Origin: Sulfurirhabdus sp043759595
GTDB taxonomy: Bacteria > Pseudomonadota > Gammaproteobacteria > Burkholderiales > SMCO01
DNA length: 37,273 nucleotides
Direction of reading: 5' to 3'
Assembly: GCA_043759595.1 (NCBI GenBank)
Contig: JAYVLG010000059.1
Coordinates: forward strand, 1-37,273
Shown here: positions 6,120-13,501 of the stretch, piece after piece
Position numbering within the stretch: position 1 is the stretch's first letter
Layout: every line of letters starts with the position of its first letter
The notes under the pieces: model-generated
What the model saw: the letters and a program-made list of their open reading frames with translations, nothing else
Told to the model about the DNA's origin: nothing
Databases searched by the model: none
Position numbers and translations under genes: made by a program

Positions 6120-6665
6120 CTACTCTTTTAACAGAGGAACCACCAGTTCTTCGAGGCGGGAGTAATGAACCTGCCCGCTGATTTTTTTGCGGATATGGCC
6201 TTGCTTGTCGATCAGGTAAGAGGTGGGCACTGCACTCACCCCCCCAAAGATTGCATCCAGTGAGGGATTGCTCATTGCCGTTGGAAAATGATATTTTTCA
6301 TCATGCATAAATGAAGCCACTTTAGCCGGATCATCATCGATGCTGAGGGCAAGTATTTCAAAACCCTTCGCCTGATAATCGGTGTAAAATTTTTCCATGG
6401 CTGGCATTTCATGACGGCAATAGGGGCACCAGGTTGCCCAGAAGTTAACCAGCACTACTTTGCCGCGCAAGGATTCAAGCGAAACCGCTTGCCCATTTGT
6501 CTTTAACACGGTGAATTGCGGCACGGGTTTATTTTCATCTGTCACCCAGGCGGGCGGACGAAACCATACATAAGCAATCAATCCAATCAGAATCAAATTT
6601 ACCGGGCCTGGACGAAATTTTTTGATGCGTTCAATGAGTGACAAATGCTTTCCTGTTTCTTTCAT
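6120..6665 (-). CDS. TlpA/ResA-like membrane-anchored thioredoxin (CPYC)
   Basis: The protein has 181 residues from ATG 6665. An N-terminal cytoplasmic basic stretch and a single transmembrane segment (about residues 22-36) precede a periplasmic thioredoxin domain. That domain has GKVVLVNFWATWCPYC (Cys80 and Cys83) and the cis-Pro loop VPTSYLIDKQG. A longer frame from TTG 6704 is unlikely. On the minus strand TATAAT (6681-6686) is a perfect -10 only about 20 bp ahead of the ATG, implying a short leader. Its likely role is reduction of periplasmic disulfides. The gene is divergent from hemJ. Two TlpA paralogues with different active-site dipeptides (PG and PY) within 1.7 kb suggest different redox partners. 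Confidence 0.88.
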   Translation of the reverse strand: MKETGKHLSLIERIKKFRPGPVNLILIGLIAYVWFRPPAWVTDENKPVPQFTVLKTNGQAVSLESLRGKVVLVNFWATWCPYCRHEMPAMEKFYTDYQAKGFEILALSIDDDPAKVASFMHDEKYHFPTAMSNPSLDAIFGGVSAVPTSYLIDKQGHIRKKISGQVHYSRLEELVVPLLKE

Positions 6666-6742
6666 GATCACTAAGGATCGATTATAGTGTGCCCGTTCAG
6701 GCAAAATACTGTTACTGAGAATTAACCAAGGAAAATTAAGAC

Positions 6743-7159
6743 ATGCTCTGGATCAAATCGTTTCACATTATTTTCATGGTGACCTGGTTTGCCGGGCTCT
6801 TTTACCTGCCGCGTCTGTTTGTATACCACGCCATGAGCGAAGATGACGCCAGCAACCAGCGCTTTAAAATCATGGAAAGAAAGTTGTTCTACGGCATCAT
6901 GACCCCAGGCGGTATAATCACTATCGCGCTTGGCCTATGGTTGTGGTTAGGTTATGGTTTCAGCGGTGCCTGGCTACACGCCAAGGTCTCGCTTGTGACT
7001 ATACTTGCCTTTTACCATATTTATTGCGGAAAATTGTTATTGGATTTCAAGCATGACCGCAACCATCACAGCCATATTTTTTACCGGTGGTTTAACGAGT
7101 TCCCGGTATTGATCCTGATTGCAGTGATCATTCTAGTTGAAATCAAACCTGAATTTTAA
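6743..7159 (+). CDS. hemJ: Protoporphyrinogen IX oxidase HemJ
   Basis: This 138-residue four-helix membrane protein opens MLWIKSFHIIFMVTWFAGLF, the HemJ (formerly UPF0093) signature. It carries the conserved N-terminal His8, the FYLPRLFVYH segment, and a Lys81 in WLHAKVSL. HemJ converts protoporphyrinogen IX to protoporphyrin IX, the penultimate step of haem synthesis, in bacteria lacking HemG and HemY. The ribosome-binding site AAGGAAAATTAAGAC precedes the ATG. The gene is followed 11 bp later by the rRNA methyltransferase gene, probably on one transcript, and is divergent from the tlpA gene at 6120-6665. Confidence 0.9.
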   Translation: MLWIKSFHIIFMVTWFAGLFYLPRLFVYHAMSEDDASNQRFKIMERKLFYGIMTPGGIITIALGLWLWLGYGFSGAWLHAKVSLVTILAFYHIYCGKLLLDFKHDRNHHSHIFYRWFNEFPVLILIAVIILVEIKPEF

Positions 7160-7170
7160 GAGCACATAAC

Positions 7171-8343
7171 ATGAATCAAGAGACCCATCGTTTTTTTGCC
7201 CCATGTCCACGCGGACTGGAAACGCCATTAAGCCAGGAGCTCACCCAACTGGGTGCGCAATTTGTCAAACAAACTGATGGTGGTGTCAGCTTCTCTGGTC
7301 CGTTCACTTTGTGCTATCGCGTCAATCTGGAAAGCCGTATTGCCAGCAGAGTGCTATGGCAGGTTGCACACGGAGGTTACCGCTCAGAAGAAGATGTGTA
7401 TAAAGCCGTTTTCTCCTTGCCATGGAATGATTGGTTCAGTGTGGATCGCACCATCATGGTCAAGGTCAGCGCGCAGAGGTGTCCGCTGCGCAGCCTGGAT
7501 TTTGTTACCCTGAAAATCAAAGATGCCGTGTGCGATAAATTTCGTGAAAGCAACGAGGGTAAACGCCCCAGTGTGAACACTGGCGAACCGGATATCCGAA
7601 TTCACGCATTTCTTGATGAATCTCATTTCACGCTTTATCTGGACACTTCAGGCCAGGCTCTTTTTAAAAGAGGACTCCGCCAAGTGGCAGGGGAAGCCCC
7701 TATCCGTGAAAACCTGGCTGCCGGAATCATCATGCTCAGCGGATGGAAACCCGGCGTTCCCTTCCTTGATCCTATGTGTGGAAGCGGTACTTTCTTGATG
7801 GAAGCCGCACAAATGGCGCTCAATATCTCTCCAGGCCTGGGTAGAAATTTCGCCTTCGAAAAAATGAGCAATTTTGACTCACAAGCATGGGCAGCGATGC
7901 GGCAGGAAAGCGAGGCCAAACAACTTCCTCGAACTTCCCAGCCCATTTATGGCAGCGATCTTTTTGGTGAAATGCTGAAACTGGCCAAAGAAAATATCGA
8001 AGCGGCAGGCCTGAGTGAAGTAATCAACCTGAAACAGGCCAATGTCGTGGAAATATCCCCACCTGCCGAAGAAGGCGTGCTGGTCACTAATCCGCCTTAC
8101 GGTGTGCGTCTTGATGAACTGGAGCGACTCGCAGAGTTTTATCCCCGTTTAGGCGATGCATTGAAACAAAAATTTGCGGGCTGGAATGCCTATATTTTTA
8201 CAGCTGATTTACGCTTGCCAAACTTGATTCGCCTGACTACCTCACGCCGCACGCCACTTTTCAATGGCGCACTGGAATGCCGGTTGTTTGAATATAAAGT
8301 AGTGGCGGGGGGGATGCGACGGGAAAAGCCTGAAAAAACCTGA
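7171..8343 (+). CDS. rlmL: THUMP-domain class I RNA methyltransferase (RlmL N-terminal type)
   Basis: This 390-residue protein has an N-terminal ferredoxin-like plus THUMP region (to about 165). The SAM-dependent methyltransferase domain follows, with motif I DPMCGSGTFLMEAA (about 200-213) and the catalytic NPPYG at 307-311. It corresponds to the RlmL half of the E. coli RlmKL fusion, which makes m2G2445 in 23S rRNA. The C-terminal RlmK domain for m7G2069 is absent, as in the stand-alone proteins of many betaproteobacteria. GC-rich motifs and length fit the family. It converges on pilU with the palindrome 8356-8385 between them. The exact target base is inferred from homology. Confidence 0.85.
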   Translation: MNQETHRFFAPCPRGLETPLSQELTQLGAQFVKQTDGGVSFSGPFTLCYRVNLESRIASRVLWQVAHGGYRSEEDVYKAVFSLPWNDWFSVDRTIMVKVSAQRCPLRSLDFVTLKIKDAVCDKFRESNEGKRPSVNTGEPDIRIHAFLDESHFTLYLDTSGQALFKRGLRQVAGEAPIRENLAAGIIMLSGWKPGVPFLDPMCGSGTFLMEAAQMALNISPGLGRNFAFEKMSNFDSQAWAAMRQESEAKQLPRTSQPIYGSDLFGEMLKLAKENIEAAGLSEVINLKQANVVEISPPAEEGVLVTNPPYGVRLDELERLAEFYPRLGDALKQKFAGWNAYIFTADLRLPNLIRLTTSRRTPLFNGALECRLFEYKVVAGGMRREKPEKT

Positions 8344-8355
8344 TTCACTTCTATA

Positions 8356-8385
8356 GTACCAAACACACTACAGTGCGTTTGGTAC
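8356..8385. terminator. Near-perfect palindrome between convergent genes
   Basis: Arms GTACCAAAC (8356-8364) and GTTTGGTAC (8377-8385) pair perfectly, and an inner CACT/AGTG extends the stem after one mismatch. It lies in the 57-bp gap between the converging methyltransferase and pilU genes, so a bidirectional terminator is the likely role. There is no run of T on either side, so it is not a textbook intrinsic terminator. Confidence 0.5.
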
Positions 8386-8400
8386 CTGAATTTCCCGCTC

Positions 8401-9537
8401 TTAAATAATATCCAGATGATCCAGACCGGACATCATATCGCGGTCTTTCGTATCCTGACCGTGGAGTTTGATATTCAGACGCAGGTCGTTGAGTGAATCC
8501 GCATTCCGCAACGCATCCTCATAGCCGATCAATCTGGCCTCATACAGATCAAATAATGCCTGATCGAATGTCTGCATGCCTAATTCTCTGGATCTGGACA
8601 TCACTTCCTTGATCTCATGCACATCCCCTTTGAAAATCAGATCAGAAATCAGCGGAGAGTTCAGCATGATTTCGACTGCGGCTACGCGACCGGCACTGTC
8701 TTTCTTGGGCAATAAACGCTGGGAAATAAACGCCTTAAGGTTTAAGGAAAGATCCATTAACAACTGCTGGCGGCGTTCTTCCGGGAAAAAGTTGATGATA
8801 CGATCCAGCGCCTGGTTGGCACTGTTGGCATGCAACGTAGACAGGCACAAATGACCTGTTTCAGCAAAGGCGATGGCATAGTCCATGGTTTCCCGATCAC
8901 GAATCTCACCGATCAGAATCACGTCGGGCGCTTGCCGCAAGGTGTTCTTGAGCGCTGAAAACCAGTTATCTGTATCCACCCCGACTTCACGCTGGGAAAT
9001 AATGCAATTCTTGTGTTCATGCACATATTCCACAGGGTCTTCAATGGTGATGATGTGCCCATAACTGTTTTCATTGCGATAACCCACCATGGCAGCTAGC
9101 GAGGTGGACTTACCGGAACCCGTACCGCCGACGAAAATCACCAGACCACGTTTAGTCATGGCCACATCCCGGAGCACTTCTGGCAATCCAAGCTCTTCAA
9201 ACTTTGGAATTTTAGTGGTAATAGTCCGCAACACCAGACCTGTTCGCCCCTGCTGCACATAGGCATTGACACGGAAGCGCCCTAAATCTGGCTGGGAAAT
9301 AGCAAAATTACATTCCCGGGTTTCTTCAAACTCACGTGCCTGCTTATCATTCATGATGGCACGCGCCAATTCCCGCGTGTGCTGAGGTGTCAGCGTTTGC
9401 GGAGAAACGGGAGTTAATTTGCCATCGACCTTGATCGCAGCTGGAAACCCTGCAGTAATAAACAAATCGGAACCATTTTTACTGAGCATCAGGCGCAGCA
9501 AATCTTGCATAAATTTCAGGGACTGATCACTTGCCAT
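8401..9537 (-). CDS. pilU: Type IV pilus retraction-associated ATPase PilU
   Basis: The protein has 378 residues from ATG 9537. That start is chosen because AGGAG stands 9 nt upstream and the length fits PilU; an in-frame ATG at 9579 would add 14 residues. Secretion ATPase motifs are GGTGSGKST (Walker A, about 137-145), the Asp box ITIEDPVEYVHEH, Walker B APDVILIGEIRD (about 203-214) and the His box ETGHLCLSTLHANSA. PilU is a hexameric cytoplasmic ATPase that assists PilT in pulling pili back during twitching. NLKAFISQRLLPKKD and the extended C-terminus distinguish it from PilT. It follows pilT by 56 bp, the usual order. Confidence 0.95.
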   Translation of the reverse strand: MASDQSLKFMQDLLRLMLSKNGSDLFITAGFPAAIKVDGKLTPVSPQTLTPQHTRELARAIMNDKQAREFEETRECNFAISQPDLGRFRVNAYVQQGRTGLVLRTITTKIPKFEELGLPEVLRDVAMTKRGLVIFVGGTGSGKSTSLAAMVGYRNENSYGHIITIEDPVEYVHEHKNCIISQREVGVDTDNWFSALKNTLRQAPDVILIGEIRDRETMDYAIAFAETGHLCLSTLHANSANQALDRIINFFPEERRQQLLMDLSLNLKAFISQRLLPKKDSAGRVAAVEIMLNSPLISDLIFKGDVHEIKEVMSRSRELGMQTFDQALFDLYEARLIGYEDALRNADSLNDLRLNIKLHGQDTKDRDMMSGLDHLDII

Positions 9538-9593
9538 TATCTTTTTCTCCTGACTCGACTGATCCATCAGACGAGCCATTACTCAATTTATCG

Positions 9594-10637
9594 TTAACCG
9601 GCAAACGCATCTTTATTCATCGCTTTTGTCCGTGCTTCACCTACAGCAACTACGTTGCGGCGTACCAATTCTGTCAGGTTCTGATCCAGCGTCTGCATTC
9701 CTACGTTCTGGCCTGTCTGTATGGATGAATACATCTGTGCGATTTTATTTTCGCGAATCAGATTTCGAATCGCAGGGGTTCCAATCATGATTTCATGCGC
9801 TGCAATCCGACCGGTACCATCTTTGGTTTTAAGCAGGGTCTGAGAAATAACAGCTCGCAAGCTCTCTGACAACATGGAACGAACCATTTCTTTTTCAGCG
9901 GCAGGAAAAACGTCAATAATACGATCCACCGTTTTTGCAGCAGAACTGGTGTGTAGCGTACCAAACACCAGGTGACCGGTTTCAGCTGCTGTCAGTGCCA
10001 GACGGATGGTTTCCAGGTCACGCAACTCACCCACCAGAATAACGTCAGGATCTTCACGCAATGCGGAGCGAAGCGCGTTGTTGAAACTCAGTGTATGAGG
10101 ACCGACTTCACGCTGATTGATCAGGCACTTTTTGCTTTGGTGCACAAATTCGATCGGGTCTTCTACAGTAAGAATATGACCAAATTCTTTATCATTTACG
10201 TAATCGATCATAGCCGCCAGGGTAGTGGATTTACCAGAACCCGTAGGGCCGGTTACAAGCACAATACCGCGTGGCTGATCGGAAATCTCCTTGAAAATGG
10301 TCGGAGCATTCAATTCTTCCAATGTTAGTACTTTGGAAGGAATGGTACGGAACACAGCGCCTGCACCTCGATTTTGCACAAAGGCATTCACCCGGAAACG
10401 TGCGAGATTAGGGACTTCAAAAGAAAAGTCCACCTCCAGATTTTCTTCGTAAAACTTCCGCTGACCATCATTCATGATGTCATAAACCATGCTATGCACA
10501 GCCTTGTGATCAAGTGCGGGTACGTTAATGCGTCGAACATCACCATGCACCCGGATCATGGGTGGCAACCCGGCTGACAGATGAAGATCGGATGCCTTGT
10601 TCTTTACCGAGAAGGCGAGCAGTTCAGCAATTTCCAT
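9594..10637 (-). CDS. pilT: Type IV pilus retraction ATPase PilT
   Basis: This 347-residue protein opens MEIAELLAFSVKNKASDLHL, which is diagnostic of PilT. It has Walker A GPTGSGKST (130-138), the Asp box LTVEDPIEFVH, Walker B DPDVILVGELRD with catalytic Glu204, the His box ETGHLVFGTLHTSS (219-232) and the C-terminal AIRNLIRENK motif needed for retraction. It powers pilus disassembly at the inner-membrane platform. AGGGGATTATAA precedes the ATG. The gene is divergent from yggS, as in many beta- and gammaproteobacteria, and is followed by pilU. Pilus assembly genes are elsewhere. Confidence 0.97.
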   Translation of the reverse strand: MEIAELLAFSVKNKASDLHLSAGLPPMIRVHGDVRRINVPALDHKAVHSMVYDIMNDGQRKFYEENLEVDFSFEVPNLARFRVNAFVQNRGAGAVFRTIPSKVLTLEELNAPTIFKEISDQPRGIVLVTGPTGSGKSTTLAAMIDYVNDKEFGHILTVEDPIEFVHQSKKCLINQREVGPHTLSFNNALRSALREDPDVILVGELRDLETIRLALTAAETGHLVFGTLHTSSAAKTVDRIIDVFPAAEKEMVRSMLSESLRAVISQTLLKTKDGTGRIAAHEIMIGTPAIRNLIRENKIAQMYSSIQTGQNVGMQTLDQNLTELVRRNVVAVGEARTKAMNKDAFAG

Positions 10638-10825
10638 TTATAATCCCCTGATTACACTGTAACGAGATGCGTTCAATTAAAATGCTTTCCAATCTCGCAT
10701 TCACCTCACATTATTGGGCTAGCGCTTACAATCAATATATATCCCATGAAGCACAGCCACAGCTCAATGATTGAGATAAAATCGATTATATGGCACGACC
10801 TGTTTATTCGTTGCACAAAGGCATT

Positions 10826-11524
10826 ATGACAATAATTTCTGATAACTTGCAAGCCGTAAAGAATCGCCTCGCGCAAGCCGCAGCGAGTGCAGGGCGACCT
10901 TGTGAGGATATTCTGTTGCTGGCGGTAAGCAAAACCTGGCCGGCCCAGTCTGTGCGTGAAGCAAATGCTGCCGGTCAAATCGCATTTGGCGAAAGCTATC
11001 TGCAAGAGGCGCTAGACAAGATCGATGCGTTGCAGGACCTGCATTTGGAATGGCATTTTATCGGCCCCATCCAGAGTAATAAAACGCGCCCTATTGCAGC
11101 CCATTTTGACTGGGTACATAGCGTGGACCGCCTGAAAGTTGCCGAGCGTCTTTCTCAAGCCAGATCAACTCAATTGCTCCCACTCAATATCACCCTGCAA
11201 GTTAACATCAGCAGAGAAACAACCAAAAGTGGCGTTTTGCCGAAGGAAGTTACGGCACTCGCACAAGCGGTACAATTACTCCCCGGGCTCAAACTGAGGG
11301 GGCTGATGACCATCCCTAAAGCGTCTGAAGATTACGCAGAACAGCGTGCGCAGTTTAGAATACTTAAAGTACTCATGTCGCAGCTTAATGAGATCGGCTT
11401 AAAGATGGATACGCTTTCAATGGGCATGTCACATGATATGGAAGCCGCTATCATTGAGGGTGCAACCATTGTGAGAGTGGGATCAGCCATTTTTGGTGTA
11501 CGTGAAAAATATGACTTGTATTAG
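10826..11524 (+). CDS. yggS: YggS/PROSC-family pyridoxal phosphate homeostasis protein
   Basis: The protein has 232 residues from ATG 10826. The start is chosen because AAAGG lies 4 nt upstream and MTIISDNLQAVKNRL is the normal N-terminus; the longer frame from 10790 adds 12 atypical residues. The PLP-binding lysine is in LLAVSKTWPA (Lys36). Other family motifs are FGESYLQEALDKI, LEWHFIGPIQSNK, GLMTIPKA and LSMGMSHDMEAAI. The protein binds PLP without known catalysis and keeps vitamin B6 and amino-acid pools balanced. It is first in a proC-yggT-DUF167-dynamin direction; the 156-bp gap to proC holds a palindromic element. Confidence 0.95.
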   Translation: MTIISDNLQAVKNRLAQAAASAGRPCEDILLLAVSKTWPAQSVREANAAGQIAFGESYLQEALDKIDALQDLHLEWHFIGPIQSNKTRPIAAHFDWVHSVDRLKVAERLSQARSTQLLPLNITLQVNISRETTKSGVLPKEVTALAQAVQLLPGLKLRGLMTIPKASEDYAEQRAQFRILKVLMSQLNEIGLKMDTLSMGMSHDMEAAIIEGATIVRVGSAIFGVREKYDLY

Positions 11525-11554
11525 CTTAAATTGAATATATTTATCAGATAGTTC

Positions 11555-11618
11555 TCATCCGGAAACGCTATACCCCCTATCCCCTTGTGGGAGAGGGGGA
11601 ACAGATGTTTCCGGATGA
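11555..11618. repeat. 64-bp palindromic element
   Basis: Perfect 12-bp ends TCATCCGGAAAC (11555-11566) and GTTTCCGGATGA (11607-11618) enclose an inner stem, CCCCCT (11573-11578) with AGGGGG (11594-11599). It sits alone between yggS and proC and the whole unit folds into one long hairpin. The CCCCTTGTGGGAGAGGGG-like core resembles small palindromic repeats dispersed in many proteobacterial genomes. It could be a MITE-like insertion that also attenuates transcription into proC. No second copy lies in this window. Confidence 0.6.
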
Positions 11619-11680
11619 ACACTTGATAGCAAAATGTCGAGAGCACTGACAATAACGAGAAAACCCGGAAGGAACTACAC

Positions 11681-12493
11681 ATGATTATCACTTTTATCGG
11701 TGGCGGCAATATGGCCAAAGCGCTTATCAGCGGGATGCTGCGAAAAGGTTTTGCAGCAGATGCGATACGTGTTGTTGATATTTCTGACGAAAACCGCCAG
11801 CAGATCAAGCAGGATTACAACATCAAGACGTTTTCTGATCTTGCACCAGCCATAGATGGCAGCGATATTGTTATTCTGGCTGTGAAGCCCCAGCAACTAC
11901 ACGAGGTTGCCTCCCAACTTGCTCCATTACTCAAAGAACAGTTAGTGATTTCGATTGCAGCCGGTATCCGCAGCAACGACCTTTCACGCTGGTTAGGTGG
12001 CTTCAGCCTGGTCGTCCGGGTTATGCCCAATACACCTGCCATGGTAATGCAAGGGGTATCCGGCATGTATGCACTACCTAGCGTCAGTGCAGAACAAAAA
12101 CAAAAAGCGGAAGGGATTTTACAGGCAGTGGGTTCCACGTTATGGGTTGAAGACGAACACCATATGGATACCATCACGGCGATTTCGGGTAGCGGGCCAG
12201 CCTACGTATTTTATTTTATCGAAGCCCTTGAAGAGGCAGCTATTCAGCTAGGACTGGATGCGAAGCAAGCCCGCCAGTTAAGCCTGGAAACCTTTTTCGG
12301 TGCCAGCCTGCTGGCCAGCAAAAGCGATGAGGACATTGCTACCTTGCGTGCAAGGGTCACATCCAAAGGCGGCACAACAGAACGCGCAATTCATACCATG
12401 GAAGCCGCAACAGTAAAACGCCACATTATTGAAGCCATTCAATCTGCAGCAGAGCGGTCCCGAGAACTCGGCGACGAACTCGGAAAAAAATAA
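11681..12493 (+). CDS. proC: Pyrroline-5-carboxylate reductase
   Basis: This 270-residue protein opens with the Rossmann NADP-binding strand-loop FIGGGNMAKALISGML. Further family motifs are VVRVMPNTPAMVMQGVSGM, TAISGSGPAYVFYFIEALEE and the C-terminal VTSKGGTTERAI loop. It catalyses the last step of proline synthesis, reducing 1-pyrroline-5-carboxylate with NAD(P)H in the cytoplasm. GGAAGGA stands about 7 nt ahead of the ATG. The partner gene proA is 7 kb away on the other strand, so the pathway is split. yggT follows after 47 bp. Confidence 0.97.
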   Translation: MIITFIGGGNMAKALISGMLRKGFAADAIRVVDISDENRQQIKQDYNIKTFSDLAPAIDGSDIVILAVKPQQLHEVASQLAPLLKEQLVISIAAGIRSNDLSRWLGGFSLVVRVMPNTPAMVMQGVSGMYALPSVSAEQKQKAEGILQAVGSTLWVEDEHHMDTITAISGSGPAYVFYFIEALEEAAIQLGLDAKQARQLSLETFFGASLLASKSDEDIATLRARVTSKGGTTERAIHTMEAATVKRHIIEAIQSAAERSRELGDELGKK

Positions 12494-12540
12494 CCTACCA
12501 TTCGCACTAACAAAATGTTTACAAAGGAAAATATACAGCC

Positions 12541-13116
12541 ATGCTAATTCAGGCCCTGCAATTTATCTTGGACACGATACTGGGCTTATTTATCTATGCC
12601 CTGTTATTGCGTTTTTATCTTCAATTAATGCGCACCCCTTATAGCAACCCGATTTCCCAATTTATCGCGGCACTCACTGACTTTGCCGTTAAACCTGCCC
12701 GAAAAGTCATTCCGGGCCTGTTTGGTGCCGATCTGTCCACGCTTTTTTTAGCCTGGCTCACAGCATTGCTGCTTGCTGCCGGGATTTATTTACTCAATGG
12801 TTATCCATTTCTGCTCGCTAATCCTTCAGCCTATCTTGGCTTCATTCTACTTGCAACTGTCACCATTATTGAAAAAAGCCTTTATCTGCTGATTTTTGTA
12901 CAGATCATGCTATTTGTCCTGAGTTTTGCCAATCCGCACAGCCCCTATATGGCTGTGATCAGCGGTTTGTCCCGCCCATTCACGAAGATTATCCAAAAAT
13001 TTATCCCCCCCATAGGCAACGTCGATCTTTCACCGATGGTGATTGTACTGGTTTGCCAACTCTTGCTCATGCTACCAGTCGCATTTCTGACAGAGGTGGC
13101 GAAACGTTTAATCTAG
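12541..13116 (+). CDS. yggT: YggT-family membrane protein
   Basis: This 191-residue protein is made of two YGGT repeats, each a pair of membrane helices. The first contains ALLLRFYLQLMRTPYSNPIS and FAVKPARKVIPGLFG, the second FANPHSPYMAVISGLSRPF and KFIPPIGNVDLSPMV. The repeated R-P...IP-G pattern is the family signature. Members are inner-membrane proteins linked to osmotic response and, in other phyla, to thylakoid or septum positioning; the biochemical function is unknown. AAAGGA precedes the ATG by about 14 nt. The gene lies between proC and the DUF167 gene, the commonly conserved order. Confidence 0.92.
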   Translation: MLIQALQFILDTILGLFIYALLLRFYLQLMRTPYSNPISQFIAALTDFAVKPARKVIPGLFGADLSTLFLAWLTALLLAAGIYLLNGYPFLLANPSAYLGFILLATVTIIEKSLYLLIFVQIMLFVLSFANPHSPYMAVISGLSRPFTKIIQKFIPPIGNVDLSPMVIVLVCQLLLMLPVAFLTEVAKRLI

Positions 13117-13168
13117 CACGTTGCTGTGATGGTGATTTTTGATTAAAGAAATTGTTCTATCTGCCGAT

Positions 13169-13501
13169 ATGAGTGATTCATGGTTTCGTATTACCGCAGA
13201 TGCGCAAATTTTGACTTTGACATTGCATGTTCAACCCAATGCCCGGAAAACGGTCATCACCGGGTTACATGGTGATGCCCTGAAGATCAAGATTGCAGCA
13301 GCTGCCATAGATGGACAGGCAAATGCCGGACTACTGGCATTTTTGGCAAAAGAATTTGAAGTGCCATTACGTCAAATCAAGTTAAAACAGGGAGAGCACT
13401 CGCGCCACAAGGTTGTTGAAATTCAAGGCTCAAGCATCAATCCCGTAACCTTGCTCAGTGATGTTAAAACCCATGACCACCCAACTAAAAGCGCAAATTG
13501 A
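13169..13501 (+). CDS. yggU: DUF167 (YggU) family protein
   Basis: The protein has 110 residues from ATG 13169; a TTG at 13139 would add ten residues and is less likely. The family pattern is plain: LTLHVQPNARKTVITGLHGDALKIKIAAAAIDGQANAGL in overlapping pieces, then FLAKEFEVP and KLKQGEHSRHKVVEI. DUF167 proteins are small single-domain cytoplasmic proteins of unknown function, usually next to yggT. No convincing ribosome-binding site is visible, so coupling to the upstream gene 52 bp away is possible. Its last 29 bp overlap the start of the dynamin-like gene in another frame. Confidence 0.9.
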   Translation: MSDSWFRITADAQILTLTLHVQPNARKTVITGLHGDALKIKIAAAAIDGQANAGLLAFLAKEFEVPLRQIKLKQGEHSRHKVVEIQGSSINPVTLLSDVKTHDHPTKSAN

